Part shown: positions 1-9,776 of the stretch, piece after piece
Layout of the letters: each line of letters begins with the position of its first letter
How positions within the stretch are numbered: position 1 is the stretch's first letter
Assembly (NCBI RefSeq): GCF_000208925.1
Contig: NW_001914872.1
Span: 62,001 to 126,000, forward strand
Direction of reading: 5' to 3'
Source: Entamoeba histolytica HM-1:IMSS
Taxonomy: Eukaryota > Evosea > Mastigamoebida > Endamoebidae
Length of the DNA: 64,000 nucleotides
Notes under the pieces: model-generated
What the model was told of the DNA's origin: nothing
Database searches by the model: none
What the model saw: the letters and a program-made list of their open reading frames with translations, nothing else
Program-made: the position numbers and the translations under genes

Positions 1-219
1 TCATCCATTATCTTTAGTTCTCCTTTTGCATTTGTTGTTGATAATCAGTTAAATTGTTCATTCTCTAAAGATATCAACGTTATTTATATGAAGGAACATA
101 ATTCATATTGTGATGTTTCTAAGTATTTTCCATACGTAGAACCCCCAAAGTCAATTCCATTGAAAAGAATACGTTTCTTTACATCACATACTATTATTAG
201 TGATGATGTGAAAAAATAA
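1..219 (+). CDS. 3' end of an unidentified protein gene (partial)
   Basis: Frame 1 is open from the first base to a TAA at 217-219 and gives the last 72 residues of a protein whose start lies outside the window. Codon use looks like the neighbouring real genes (mixed codons, several Cys, Pro and His, not simple T-rich sequence). The tail has no motif that I recognise; it ends in a basic/hydrophobic stretch followed by DDVKK. The next feature downstream is the convergent BAR-SH3 gene about 790 bp away. The family cannot be named from this fragment. Confidence 0.6.
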   Translation, partial: SSIIFSSPFAFVVDNQLNCSFSKDINVIYMKEHNSYCDVSKYFPYVEPPKSIPLKRIRFFTSHTIISDDVKK

Positions 220-1009
220 GAATGAATATAAATAGGAAAGGAGATAAAATGTGTTTTAGTTTAATTGAATCAGTATTCCATTGAAATAATAAGATAATTT
301 TACGTTTTATGCAAAGAGATACACAAATAGAGTTTTATATAATTATTCATCTTGTTTAATTTTTGAATGTTTTATAATTAGAAAAATCAATGAGTTTTCA
401 ATCAACAAATAAAATAAATAAACCATCAATGTAACTATGACATTGAATGTTACATTATTACAATATTATAATATTACAATATTGAAATATAAATAATTTT
501 ATTTTATTCATTATTTGACGGTGAAGTATTATGATTTTTTTCTTAAAAATCTGAAAACATCACCATTTCTATTCTTCAAATCTATTTGTACTATTTCATT
601 ATGTTATTTAATTCATTTGGTTTTGTTTGTTTTACATTCATTGTCATTTTTTTTCCTTGTTTATTTTCTTTTTATTCTTATCTTCAAATTATTTCATTTA
701 ATTTCTCATAACTTATTCTTATTCTTCTCTTTTATTAATTTGTTTTATCTTTGTTATAAACATAACATATTATTCTTATCTTTCTGATGTTATTATCATC
801 ATTAATTGATTTATATAATGTTTTTGTGTTATTATTTTAGTTATGAAATAATCATTCTAACATTGTGTATTGTGTATTTTAATATGAACATCATATCTAT
901 ACTCATTTATTTCATATTTGTTCTATCATAGTCATGTTAAAAACACAACATTTCATTGTATAAATAATTAGTCATTTGATTTTGAATAAACTATTGCACA
1001 AACAATTTC
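220..1009. other. AT-rich intergenic region
   Basis: This lies between two convergent gene ends. It contains T-rich runs and an open frame at 515-787 that lacks an ATG and translates to a Phe/Leu/Ile-rich low-complexity peptide, so I do not accept it as a gene. A short repeated string of ttacaatattataatattacaatatt type occurs near 455-485. I see no RNA gene or mobile element. Confidence 0.5.
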
Positions 1010-1945
1010 TTAGTTGATTTTAACGTCTCGTTCAACATAATGAGATGGAAATATTCCTATTTTCCCTTTACTTTCTCCTTCCCACCATTCTCCATCAGTA
1101 GAAATAACTGTGATCCATTCTCCTTTTTCTAATTTCAATTCAGATTCATTTTGTGGGTTGTAACTATAAACAACTCTTCCATGAAATACATTCGTTGGTT
1201 TTCTGGTGGTGTTTTGAACAGAGTGTGTTTTGACTGAATTAGTGATGACATTAGTCAGTTCTAAAATGTTCTTTTCTTCATCTTTCCAATGATATTGACT
1301 TACTCTCTCCCAAATTTTACTGTTCATTGTGAGACAACCCCATCCTTCTCTAATAAATACTTGACCAATACTTTCTGCTATCTCTGAAATTGTTTTAAGG
1401 AGAATATTTCTATCATTCTTTAATTCATTTCTCATTTCTAAATATTCTTCTTTACTTTGTTGATATTTCTTGTTGATGGAAATTAAAGAAGAACATGCTA
1501 ATTTCTTTTTCTTTTTCTTCATTACTTGTTGTTTTATTTTATCCATTTTTTTTCTTCTTTCTTCCAACTCACAGTCTCTTCTACTTAACATTCTGAATTG
1601 ATTAAGAAATGAATGGAGAGGGATTTCTACATTATCTTTGATGAATGAATTGAAATAGTTTTGTTGATTCAGAATATCCTGTGATGCATTCAAAATGGAG
1701 TTAGTCAGTTGTGTTGCTTTGAGGTTGTTTAGTGTCATTTCACATAATGAGTATGAAATTTCAACTTGAAGTAAAGCAGCTTCATGAAGTGTGTTTTTGA
1801 GTTTGATAATTGTTTGTAATGTTGAGAATAACTTCTTTTCTGATTCAATGGATTTTTCTCTAATCATCTGATATTCTTGGTCAACTGTTTTTACTCTTTC
1901 AACCTTTGTAAACAACTTAAACATCTCATTTCTCATTCTACCCAT
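1010..1945 (-). CDS. BAR-SH3 domain protein (amphiphysin/endophilin-like)
   Basis: A 311-residue protein. Residues 1 to about 220 are a long, charged, heptad-rich helical region in which helices alternate in the manner of a BAR/IMD-like membrane-bending dimer. The C-terminus (about 250-308) is an SH3 domain: VVYSYNPQNESELKLEKGEW corresponds to the ALYDY and ELSF...GD motifs, followed by the conserved Trp pair (DGEWWEGE) and the GIFPSHYVE end. Such proteins bind curved membrane and recruit proline-rich actin or dynamin partners at endocytic sites. The ATG at 1943-1945 opens the frame; Met4 or Met7 are other possible starts. The SH3 call is seen directly; the BAR call is inferred from helix pattern and order. 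Confidence 0.8.
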   Translation of the reverse strand: MGRMRNEMFKLFTKVERVKTVDQEYQMIREKSIESEKKLFSTLQTIIKLKNTLHEAALLQVEISYSLCEMTLNNLKATQLTNSILNASQDILNQQNYFNSFIKDNVEIPLHSFLNQFRMLSRRDCELEERRKKMDKIKQQVMKKKKKKLACSSLISINKKYQQSKEEYLEMRNELKNDRNILLKTISEIAESIGQVFIREGWGCLTMNSKIWERVSQYHWKDEEKNILELTNVITNSVKTHSVQNTTRKPTNVFHGRVVYSYNPQNESELKLEKGEWITVISTDGEWWEGESKGKIGIFPSHYVERDVKIN

Positions 1946-2189
1946 TCTCTTCTAATTCAAGTCAATGTTTCTTTTAATGCACTGTCTTTTCATTTTGAAG
2001 AGTCAACCATCACAAGAATAGATGAATTAAATGTTATAAACACCACAATGATAGAATGAGAATAAATGAAATATTCAAAAAATGAAACATCAAATCAATC
2101 TAATAATCAAAATTGTGAATATTTTGTGGATAATAAAATAATAGAAAGGATATTATAGAAAATAGTAAAATATTCAATTTATTTTTTAG
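1946..2189. other. Intergenic region, shared upstream side
   Basis: Upstream region of the BAR-SH3 gene, leading into the decayed reading frame that precedes ATP sulfurylase. AT-rich; no convincing TATTTAAA box is visible. Confidence 0.4.
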
Positions 2190-2370
2190 AAAGAAGAGAA
2201 AAAGGAATTTCAAGAATTTAAAGAAAAAGAATAAGTTCAAGAAAGTGAACGTTTAGCAATACAACAAAGCAAAAAATGAAGAATTTGAAGAATAATTAAG
2301 GGAAAATACAACAAGAAAAGGGGAGTTTGAAAAGAAGAGGAAGATTTATAGATCAGAGAATAACTAAAAA
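2190..2370 (+). pseudogene. Decayed coiled-coil coding remnant
   Basis: On the plus strand one frame reads KEEKKEFQEFKEKE, then a TAA, then VQESERLAIQQSKK; after one frame change it continues NEEFEE, a TAA, then LRENTTRKGEFEKKRKIYRS. Both stops sit where CAA (Gln) would keep the coiled-coil pattern, so two C-to-T changes and one small indel would explain the damage. The charged Glu/Lys/Gln composition is common in Entamoeba coiled-coil proteins. No start codon or domain can be assigned. It ends directly before the ATP sulfurylase start. Chance resemblance in A-rich DNA is the alternative. Confidence 0.35.
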
Positions 2371-2377
2371 ATGACAA

Positions 2378-3649
2378 ATGAGCATTCAAGAAAACTTAAA
2401 CAACTTGATTAAACCACATGGAGGAAAACTCATTAAAACATTAAAATATGGAGCTGAAAGAGATGAATGTATTAAAGAAGCAAAGTCACTTCCAAAGATT
2501 GATATTTCATCACGAGAATTTGGAGATCTTGTTATGATGGGAATTGGAGGATTTTCACCATTAAATGGATTTATGAAAAAAGAAGATTGGTTCTCTGTTT
2601 GTAAGAATTTCACACTTGCTGATGGAACATTTTGGCCAATTCCAATTACAATGTCAGTTTCAGAAGAAGAAGCAAAGAAATTAAAGAGAGGACAAAAAGT
2701 TGCATTAAAATATAACAAAGATATTAATGATATCTCAGGAACTATTGAAATTGACCAAGTTTATGAAATGACTAAGAAAGATAAGGAAATGGAATGTAAA
2801 GATATTTTCACTACAACAGATTCAGACCATCCAGGAGTTAAAAAAGTTATGGAACAAAAACCATTTAATGTTGCAGGTAAAGTTACAACACTTTCAGAAG
2901 GAGAATTTCCAATTAAATATAAAGGAATTTATATGACACCAGAAGAATCTAGACTTAACTTTGCTAAGAAAGGATGGAAAACAATTGCTGCACTTCAATT
3001 AAGAAATCCAATGCATAGATCACATGAGTTTCTTGCTAAAATTGCAGTTGAAGTTTGTGATGGAGTTTTTATTCATTCACTTGTAGGAAATCTTAAACCA
3101 GGAGATATTCCAGCTGAAGTAAGAGTTAAATGTATTGATGCACTTGTTGATAAATATTTTGTTAAAAAGAATGTCCTTCAAGGAGGATATCCACTTGATA
3201 TGAGATATGGAGGACCAAGAGAAGCTCTTCTTCATGCTACATTTAGACAAAATTATGGATGTACACATATGATTATTGGAAGAGATCATGCTGGTGTTGG
3301 AGATTATTATGGACCATTTGATGCACAAAAAATCTTTGATAAAATCCCATACAATGCTGATCCTAAGAAGAGACTCTTAACTCAACCTATGAAAATCGAT
3401 TGGACATTCTATTGCCATAAATGTGATGGAATGGCATCATTAAGAACTTGTCCTCACACTAAGAAAGACAGAGTTATTGTTTCAGGAACTATGGTGAGAA
3501 AGATGTTATCAGAAGGAAAAACTCTTCCAGATCATTTTGGACGTGCTGAATCACTTAAGATTTTAGCAGATTATTATCAACATCTTGACAAATCAAAGAA
3601 GGTTACTATCAAGTTACAAAAGTTTGCTACTGGTGATGCCATGAAATAA
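2378..3649 (+). CDS. ATP sulfurylase (sulfate adenylyltransferase)
   Basis: A 423-residue enzyme that makes adenosine 5'-phosphosulfate (APS) and pyrophosphate from ATP and sulfate. Visible motifs: QLRNPMHRSHE near residue 207 (the RNPxHxxH nucleotide-binding motif), MRYGGPREALLHATFRQNYG, IIGRDHAGVGDYYGPFDAQ near 300, a putative zinc site CHKC...CPH near 347, and VSGTMVRKMLSEG. There is no APS-kinase domain, so it is the single-function bacterial/archaeal type. In Entamoeba this enzyme acts in the mitosome as the first step of sulfate activation and is considered to be of bacterial origin by lateral transfer (established for the genus). The ATG at 2378 is chosen because the ATG at 2371 opens a frame that stops after 13 codons. 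No classical presequence is obvious. Confidence 0.95.
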   Translation: MSIQENLNNLIKPHGGKLIKTLKYGAERDECIKEAKSLPKIDISSREFGDLVMMGIGGFSPLNGFMKKEDWFSVCKNFTLADGTFWPIPITMSVSEEEAKKLKRGQKVALKYNKDINDISGTIEIDQVYEMTKKDKEMECKDIFTTTDSDHPGVKKVMEQKPFNVAGKVTTLSEGEFPIKYKGIYMTPEESRLNFAKKGWKTIAALQLRNPMHRSHEFLAKIAVEVCDGVFIHSLVGNLKPGDIPAEVRVKCIDALVDKYFVKKNVLQGGYPLDMRYGGPREALLHATFRQNYGCTHMIIGRDHAGVGDYYGPFDAQKIFDKIPYNADPKKRLLTQPMKIDWTFYCHKCDGMASLRTCPHTKKDRVIVSGTMVRKMLSEGKTLPDHFGRAESLKILADYYQHLDKSKKVTIKLQKFATGDAMK

Positions 3650-3847
3650 GTGTTTTCATTAATTCAACACTTTCTTTAATTCTATTCATTTGGTTTTTAC
3701 TTCTTAAATAAACTTTATCATTAAGTAAAAAACTTGTTTTGAAAAATACCATATTTATAACAACATAAGAAGTATTAAGTAGATGGAAATAAGTGATGTT
3801 TGAAAATAAATATGATTATAATGTTTTTATTACATTGATGTCATTGT
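3650..3847. other. Intergenic region after ATP sulfurylase
   Basis: AT-rich 3' flank that runs into the first copy of the duplicated block. Nothing else is recognised. Confidence 0.4.
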
Positions 3848-5045
3848 GTTGTTATTATATTTAGATTATTTCTTATTTTTTTATTTTGTTATTTGATGTT
3901 TTGATGATTGAAATGTTTGAATTTCAATTAATATAACCATCACTTATTTTTGTCCATTGTTAATTCCTTATTTTCATTCATTTATTCAAAAAAAGAGTTA
4001 TTCATGTTTTTAAGAGTTAATTAATAAATTAGAATTGACTTTACCATTCTATTAATTTATAGTTATTGTATTATTCTCTTATTTAATCATTCTTATTGTT
4101 TTATTTATTGTCATGAACATTCAATAACTATGTCTGTTTACAATGAAGAATGAATAAATATTATTGAAGAGTCAATTGTTGTTAATATTTAGTATGACAC
4201 AAGAAATACATTGAATATCTTACAGAGAGAATGGAAGAAGATAAATAATCAATTAAAATGAAAAGCTAATAAAGAAGTTGAAAGAATGACTTTAATAAAT
4301 GAATATGTTAATTCAAAAGTATCAATTATAGTCATTAATAAAATTGTCTAATAAATATGGAATACATTGATGTTAATGATAAATGAATTTATTAACATTA
4401 ATACATATTCTTGGTGTACTAATTCAATGTTGTATTATGACTATACAAAGAATAAATAATAGTTCTAATAAAGTTAGGAATAACTTTTTGTTTTATCATT
4501 GTTGTAATGATGTTCAATCCAAATTAATGATTATGTTAATGAAATATTAAGTAATGAATAACATAATAAAAAATGAGAAGAGTATATTTACATGAATGAA
4601 TGACATAAATACTTAATACCACTATCTTCAAAACATTCATATTCTTCATTGTTTTGTTTACTATTCTTTTTTAATTCATTTTCAATTATTCAAGATGAAT
4701 CATTTCAATTACTATGATTCGTTTTATTGTGAAAATATATTTTAACAAAATGTAATTGATATTCATCCTTATTCAAATGAACGTTGTTTAAAATATGAAT
4801 TTGTTTTATCATTTTCTTTATAAACAAGGATATCATCATTTCAAAATTCAAATAATGCATTGAGTTATTAAATAAATTTGTTTTATTGTTTAATATCAAA
4901 TTTCATCATTCATTTTTATTTTAATGAAAATACAAATTGTTTTGAATCATTTATAAAACCATCATTTTTATCAATTTTAGGATTAAAACATCCTCCAAAT
5001 TTATTTCATTCTTCATCTTCAATATTAATTATTAGATGTTCTTTC
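3848..5045. repeat. Direct repeat, copy 1 (~1.2 kb)
   Basis: This block is repeated almost base for base at 5824-7020, offset by about 1976 nt; a few substitutions and one small indel (near 4660) separate the copies. Examples of differences are taatgatgttc against taacgatgttc, and gatatcatcat against gatctcatcat. The left edge of the second copy coincides with the assembly gap, so its true start is unknown. The block contains the 3' part of a TLDc-domain pseudogene on the minus strand. The upstream part (4240-4460) has an eroded plus-strand frame (EWKKINNQLK, stop, KANKEVERMTLINEYVNSK) that may be another coding relic. Confidence 0.85.
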
Positions 5046-5320
5046 TTCTTTATTCTTTCTTCAAACATTGATGTATTAACTTTCCAATAATCAATATTTG
5101 AATTAAATAGTATATTGTTTATTCTTTTTTATCTGTTCTTCTAGTTGTTGATTATTTCTTCAATTTCAATTTATTCTCCTCTCTTTTTAATACTTTCTAA
5201 ATAACAATGATAATTATTAATAATATCATTAATTGATTGTTGAATAATTTGAAATGTTTTTACTACTTCTTTAATTAATTGGTTATTAATTACTGATTCA
5301 ATTTCAATTTACTTTGACTG
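4665..5320 (-). pseudogene. TLDc-domain protein pseudogene (copy 1)
   Basis: Read on the minus strand, the segment reconstructs a typical Entamoeba TLDc protein broken by many stops and frame changes. In order: a helical lead (IEIESVINNQLIKEVVKTFQ; then INDIINNYHCYLESIKKRGE), a stop, NILFNSNIDYWKVNTSMFEE followed by KKEHLIINIEDEE, a stop, NKFGGCFNPKIDKNDGFIND followed by SKQFVFSLK, then broken pieces including NDDILVYKENDKTNSYFKQR. The ILF(D/N)S start, the IEDE..KFG.Y...ID....I.D...F.F.L core and the FE...I.(V)YKEN segment are hallmarks of this family, which is greatly expanded in Entamoeba. At least six disabling changes are visible. I give the damaged pieces only as evidence. Confidence 0.75.
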
Positions 5321-5723
5321 CTATAATTTCAAAATATGAATATTTAAATAGTTAAATACACTTTAATAACACAACAATTCAAGCATTATTTTAATCATTT
5401 TAATATTCATTAATTTTTATTGTTTTAGAATAACAATACTTATTATCATGAAAATGGAAGATAAAAATACGAATGAAAGAAACATCTCATCAGAGATGAA
5501 AATGAGAAAGAAATAGAAATACAACACAAATAAAAGAATAATTCAACTTCAAAAGAAATGATAAAATGATACAATAAGTGATGATAAATAAATCATAAAA
5601 GTAAAATCAAAAATGAGAAAGTTGAAATGATAATGAATAATTTGAAAATAATAAGAATAAAGTGAAGAAATGAAGAAATGAAGATATAAATTCAAACAAA
5701 CAAAAATAACAAAAGAAGAAATA
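5321..5723. other. AT-rich sequence up to the assembly gap
   Basis: Purine-rich plus-strand sequence with repeated gaaa and aaatga words. No reading frame of note is visible. It belongs to the first repeat unit or to the spacer before the gap. Confidence 0.4.
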
Positions 5724-5823
5724 NNNNNNNNNNNNNNNNNNNNNNNNNNNNNNNNNNNNNNNNNNNNNNNNNNNNNNNNNNNNNNNNNNNNNNNNNNNNN
5801 NNNNNNNNNNNNNNNNNNNNNNN
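5724..5823. other. Assembly gap (100 N)
   Basis: Exactly 100 N, the conventional size for a gap of unknown length. It is flanked by two near-identical blocks, so the true sequence may hold further repeat copies or none. Confidence 0.99.
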
Positions 5824-7020
5824 GTTGTTATTATATTTAGATTATTTCTTATTTTTTTATTTTGTTATTTGATGTTTTGATGATTGAAATGTTTGAATTT
5901 CAATTAATATAACCATCACTTATTTTTGTCCATTGTTAATTCCTTATTTTCATTCATTTATTCAAAAAAAGAGTTATTCATGTTTTTAAGAGTTAATTAA
6001 TAAATTAGAATTGACTTTACCATTCTATTAATTTATAGTTATTGTATTATTCTCTTATTTAATCATTCTTATTGTTTTATTTATTGTCATGAACATTCAA
6101 TAACTATGTCTGTTTACAATGAAGAATGAATAAATATTATTGAAGAGTCAATTGTTGTTAATATTTAGTATGACACAAGAAATACATTGAATATCTTACA
6201 GAGAGAATGGAAGAAGATAAATAATCAATTAAAATGAAAAGCTAATAAAGAAGTTGAAAGAATGACTTTAATAAATGAATATGTTAATTCAAAAGTATCA
6301 ATTATAGTCATTAATAAAATTGTCTAATAAATATGGAATACATTGATGTTAATGATAAATGAATTTATTAACATTAATACATATTCTTGGTGTACTAATT
6401 CAATGTTGTATTATGACTATACAAAGAATAAATAATAGTTCTAATAAAGTTAGGAATAACTATTTGTTTTATCATTGTTGTAACGATGTTCAATCCAAAT
6501 TAATGATTATGTTAATGAAATATTAAGTAATGAATAACATAATAAAAAATGAGAAGAGTATATTTACATGAATGAATGACATAAATACTTAATACCACTA
6601 TCTTCAAAACATTCATATTCTTCATTGTTTTGTTTTTATTCTTTTTTATTTCATTTTCAATTATTCAAGATGAATCATTTCAATTACTATGATTCGTTTT
6701 ATTGTGAAAATATATTTTAACAAAGTGTAATTGATATTCCTTCATATTCAAATGAACGTTGTTTAAAATATGAATTTGTTTTATCATTTTCTTTATAAAC
6801 AAGGATCTCATCATTTCAAAATTCAAATAATGCATTGAGTTATTAAATAAATTTGTTTTATTGTTTAATATCAAATTTCATCATTCATTTTTATTTTAAT
6901 GAAAATACAAATTGTTTTGAATCATTTATAAAACCATCATTTTTATCAATTTTAGAATTAAAACATCCTCCATTTTTATTTCATTCTTCATCTTCAATAT
7001 TAATTATTATATGTTTTTTA
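5824..7020. repeat. Direct repeat, copy 2 (~1.2 kb)
   Basis: Near-identical to 3848-5045. The similarity starts at the first base after the gap and ends abruptly near 7020, where copy 1 continues with attagatgttctttc and copy 2 with attatatgttttttat. Beyond that point both copies still encode the 5' part of a TLDc gene but with different sequence. The shared part therefore looks like a recent duplication or gene conversion laid onto older, diverged paralogues. Confidence 0.85.
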
Positions 7021-7640
7021 TTCAAGTACAGGTATATATACATTCTTATTATCAGTAACTGAATCAAATATTATATTGCTTATTCTTTTTTTTCTATTTA
7101 TCTATTCTTCTATTTGTTTGATTTTCTTCATTTGTTTCTTCCTTTCTTTTTCTTCTTATTCTCTTATTGTTTTTTAAATCTCCTTGATACTTACTACACT
7201 TTCTGTAGGGAATTTCACTGATCAATTTATTAATTCTTTCCTTTTCTGTTTCAACAACTTTTACAATAATAATATCCATTTGTATTGACAAGATGTTATT
7301 ATTATTAGGCTTAGTCTCATCAAGTATTGAGTAGTCCTTTTTTTCATTGTCTCTAACACCAAAACATTGTCTTTGAGTTAGTATTTGATAATTTTATTTC
7401 TTTTAATCGGATTTTTTTTTTCTATCATAAATTCCTTTTATTCTTCTAACTCTGTCTTCTGGGTTCTCATTTAGAAGATCAACACTTTCTTCTTCCTTCA
7501 ATCTTTTTTCACAAATTAGAGCCATAACCTTTTTCACTTTTCATAAATTCTTCTACATGGATTTTCATTATATTGAAGACTGTTTCTAGGTCATATAATA
7601 GTACTATTTTTCTTCTTGATTACTTACTCATAATTTTTGC
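6640..7640 (-). pseudogene. TLDc-domain protein pseudogene (copy 2)
   Basis: The 3' half (6640-7020) matches copy 1 and carries the same damaged TLDc core. The 5' part is distinct. A frame at 7094-7291 reads a Lys/Glu-rich coiled-coil with VKVVETEKERINKLISEI; another segment reads ISNIIFDSVTDNKN, equivalent to the NILFNSNID start of the TLDc domain in copy 1. Further upstream a frame reads ALICEKRLKEEESVDLLNEN, also helical. Coiled-coil followed by TLDc is the usual layout of this family in Entamoeba. Many stops and frame changes make it non-functional. Confidence 0.65.
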
Positions 7641-8868
7641 AAATATTTAGAGGTTTTATTTTCCTTTTATTTACATTTCATCTTTCTTAATGAATATTCT
7701 ATTAAAAATGAAATAAAACTCACATCTTAAATACTCAAGATTATTATAAGTTTAGTCTTATAAAATAAAAAGAATGGATTTTTATTAAGATAATAAGAAA
7801 AATACTTAATGAAAATGAAAGGTTTAACTACTATAAATAAATTACTTCATTTACTAATGTTATAACTACAACCTTTAAAATATTAATTTAGTTTTATTTC
7901 TAGTAATATTTTTATTTACTATTCTTATTAGTGTTATACAACATGGTTATTGTATTGACTAATTCGTACATTGTTATTGTTTATTTGATTTTTTTTAACT
8001 CTCTTTTAATTTATTTATTAATTATTTTAAACCTCTTTTGTTTTAATGATGTATTTCTCTTTTATTATTTTTCTACTTATAAGACTGAAGGGGATTTGTT
8101 TATAAATATCATATTCTTTTTTCATTATTTTTTTTATGATTATTCAATGATATTTGCAATATTTATTTCTGTACGTCTTAATATTATTATATTTACTTAT
8201 AACATTTTCAAACACACTTCTTTCGGCTTTACAAGGGTTAGATAAGTATTAACAAAACTGAATTCATTTTGTGATTTGATTACTTGACATATTATAACCT
8301 TTCTTTTCTTATGCAAGACTTTAATTCACTTAAGTTTATCACTTACTTTAACTATTAATTAACAGAGAAATGAATAACATTTATACTCTTGATATAAAAT
8401 AACATTATTAAATTAATGCCATATTGTTATATAAAAGTAGAAAGTAATTGAAAGATAGTTAATTAAAACAATAATGTTTGAATGAGGATAACATCAACCA
8501 ATTAAAGTTTTAATGTTGGTTAGATTATATAGTTCAAGAGTAATTTTAGTATGACTTTAATAATTTTATTATACATATGTTCTATAAAGATAATTGAGAT
8601 ATGTCTTTCACCAAAAGGTTCCTAACTATATTAATGAAAGGTGGTAAGATTGTAAATGACTTTATTCTCAACGAAAAGGTTTTTGTGAATATAAGAAAAA
8701 TAACTGTTACTTTTATTCTTTTTCTTTTTATTCATTTTTTAATCTTAGAAATTATTTAATTTTTAGTTCTTTATGATTCTATTTTCAATCTTTTCAATCT
8801 TCTAACTTCTTTTTTCAGTTTTATCAATAATTTTTTCCTTTTTTAATTTTAATCTTTATTGTAATAGA
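7641..8868. other. Gene-poor AT-rich region
   Basis: No supported gene. The open frame at 7931-8245 has no ATG at its first codon and translates to a Phe/Ile/Leu/Tyr-rich peptide typical of T-rich noncoding DNA. A pyrimidine-rich stretch (8700-8860) leads into the next gene. Confidence 0.45.
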
Positions 8869-9600
8869 ATGAAAGGATTTCTTCAAAACACTACAAAAAC
8901 ATCTCATGATGCTGTTTCAAGATTTTTTGACAACTTAAATGTAAAAGAAGAGACAACAAATCCTGAAGAAAACACAACAAATTCTTATTTTTTTAGTTCT
9001 CAATACAAACATTTTGATAAATTTGATCCAACAATTCAAGATGACGTGATTTTTGAGGAACAGCTTTCATCACTTTTAACGTATTTAACACAAAGTCTTG
9101 ATTCTCATATTGTCCAACAAGAAAATCAAGTCTTAAGAATGGTAAAACAAGATCTTGCTGTTGAAATACAGAGTGTTATGGTTGAGTTTGTCATTTTTTT
9201 AGGTGAAAAGAAATGTTTCTTTATATAAAAAGATAAAAAGAAAAGGTATTTATTGATTAGTATTTACAAAAAATCTCGTAAAATTTATCTTGAATTATGT
9301 GATGTAATGGGAAGTGAATTACAAGCACTTTCTTTTCCAAAAGAATATACGTCTATTGGGACAGAAGCATATATGTTAGAAAATGTAGCTTTAAAAACAG
9401 AAATTAGAACATTGTTATCAATTTTGTCATTACTTTGTATTACTCAAAAAGATATTAATGAAACAATAAAAGGATTAAATACATCTGAAGACTTAGTAGA
9501 AAGACTAGATGATGTTAGAGATGATATTCGACAAGAAAACAATGCTCTTAAACAAATTCAAATGGTTGAAGATGATATAACTAATACAAATAAAGATTAA
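8869..9600 (+). CDS. Two-exon helical protein (BAR-like?), unidentified
   Basis: Spliced model join(8869..9185, 9261..9600), 218 residues. The intron at 9186-9260 (75 nt) starts GTTTGTC and ends GATTAG. Joining the phase-2 halves gives VMVDIYKKSRKIYLELCDVM and removes the stop that ends the first frame. The protein is acidic and almost entirely helical after residue 60, with long amphipathic stretches (EEQLSSLLTYLTQSLDSHIV; ALKTEIRTLLSILSLLCITQ; EDLVERLDDVRDDIRQENNA). The pattern resembles a BAR-type helical bundle, but no signature proves it. It lies about 180 bp upstream of the RasGEF-type gene on the same strand. Gene model fairly sure; function unknown. Confidence 0.7.
9186..9260 (+). other. 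Intron of the 8869-9600 gene
   Basis: Donor GTTTGTC, acceptor GATTAG, 75 nt, phase 2. It contains in-frame stops, so translation through it would truncate the protein to 119 residues. Confidence 0.75.
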
Positions 9601-9776
9601 CATATGTTGATTTGACTTAGCCATTGGTTTTTAGTTTAAATGGGACGATATGAGTCAAATTTTTGTTAGATAAGTCTATTCTCTTCTAATTCTATAACAA
9701 CAAAAAAGTTATAAAAAGGAATTTTTTTGTTTTGAACTTAAAAGTCATTTTAGATATTATTTTCTTAAGCTTTTTT

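Noticed and set aside
515..787. 90-codon plus-strand frame
   Set aside because: No ATG start, T-rich low-complexity Phe/Leu/Ile peptide, no motif.
4878..5090. Plus-strand frame in each repeat copy (also 6853-7062)
   Set aside because: It is the antisense of the TLDc pseudogene core, whose minus-strand reading gives a recognisable domain.
5701..5823. CRISPR-like or satellite array at the gap
   Set aside because: Only N bases and simple A-rich sequence are visible; no repeat-spacer pattern.
7931..8245. 104-codon hydrophobic frame that could be a membrane protein
   Set aside because: Begins with a non-ATG codon and its composition follows from T-rich DNA; no coding signature.
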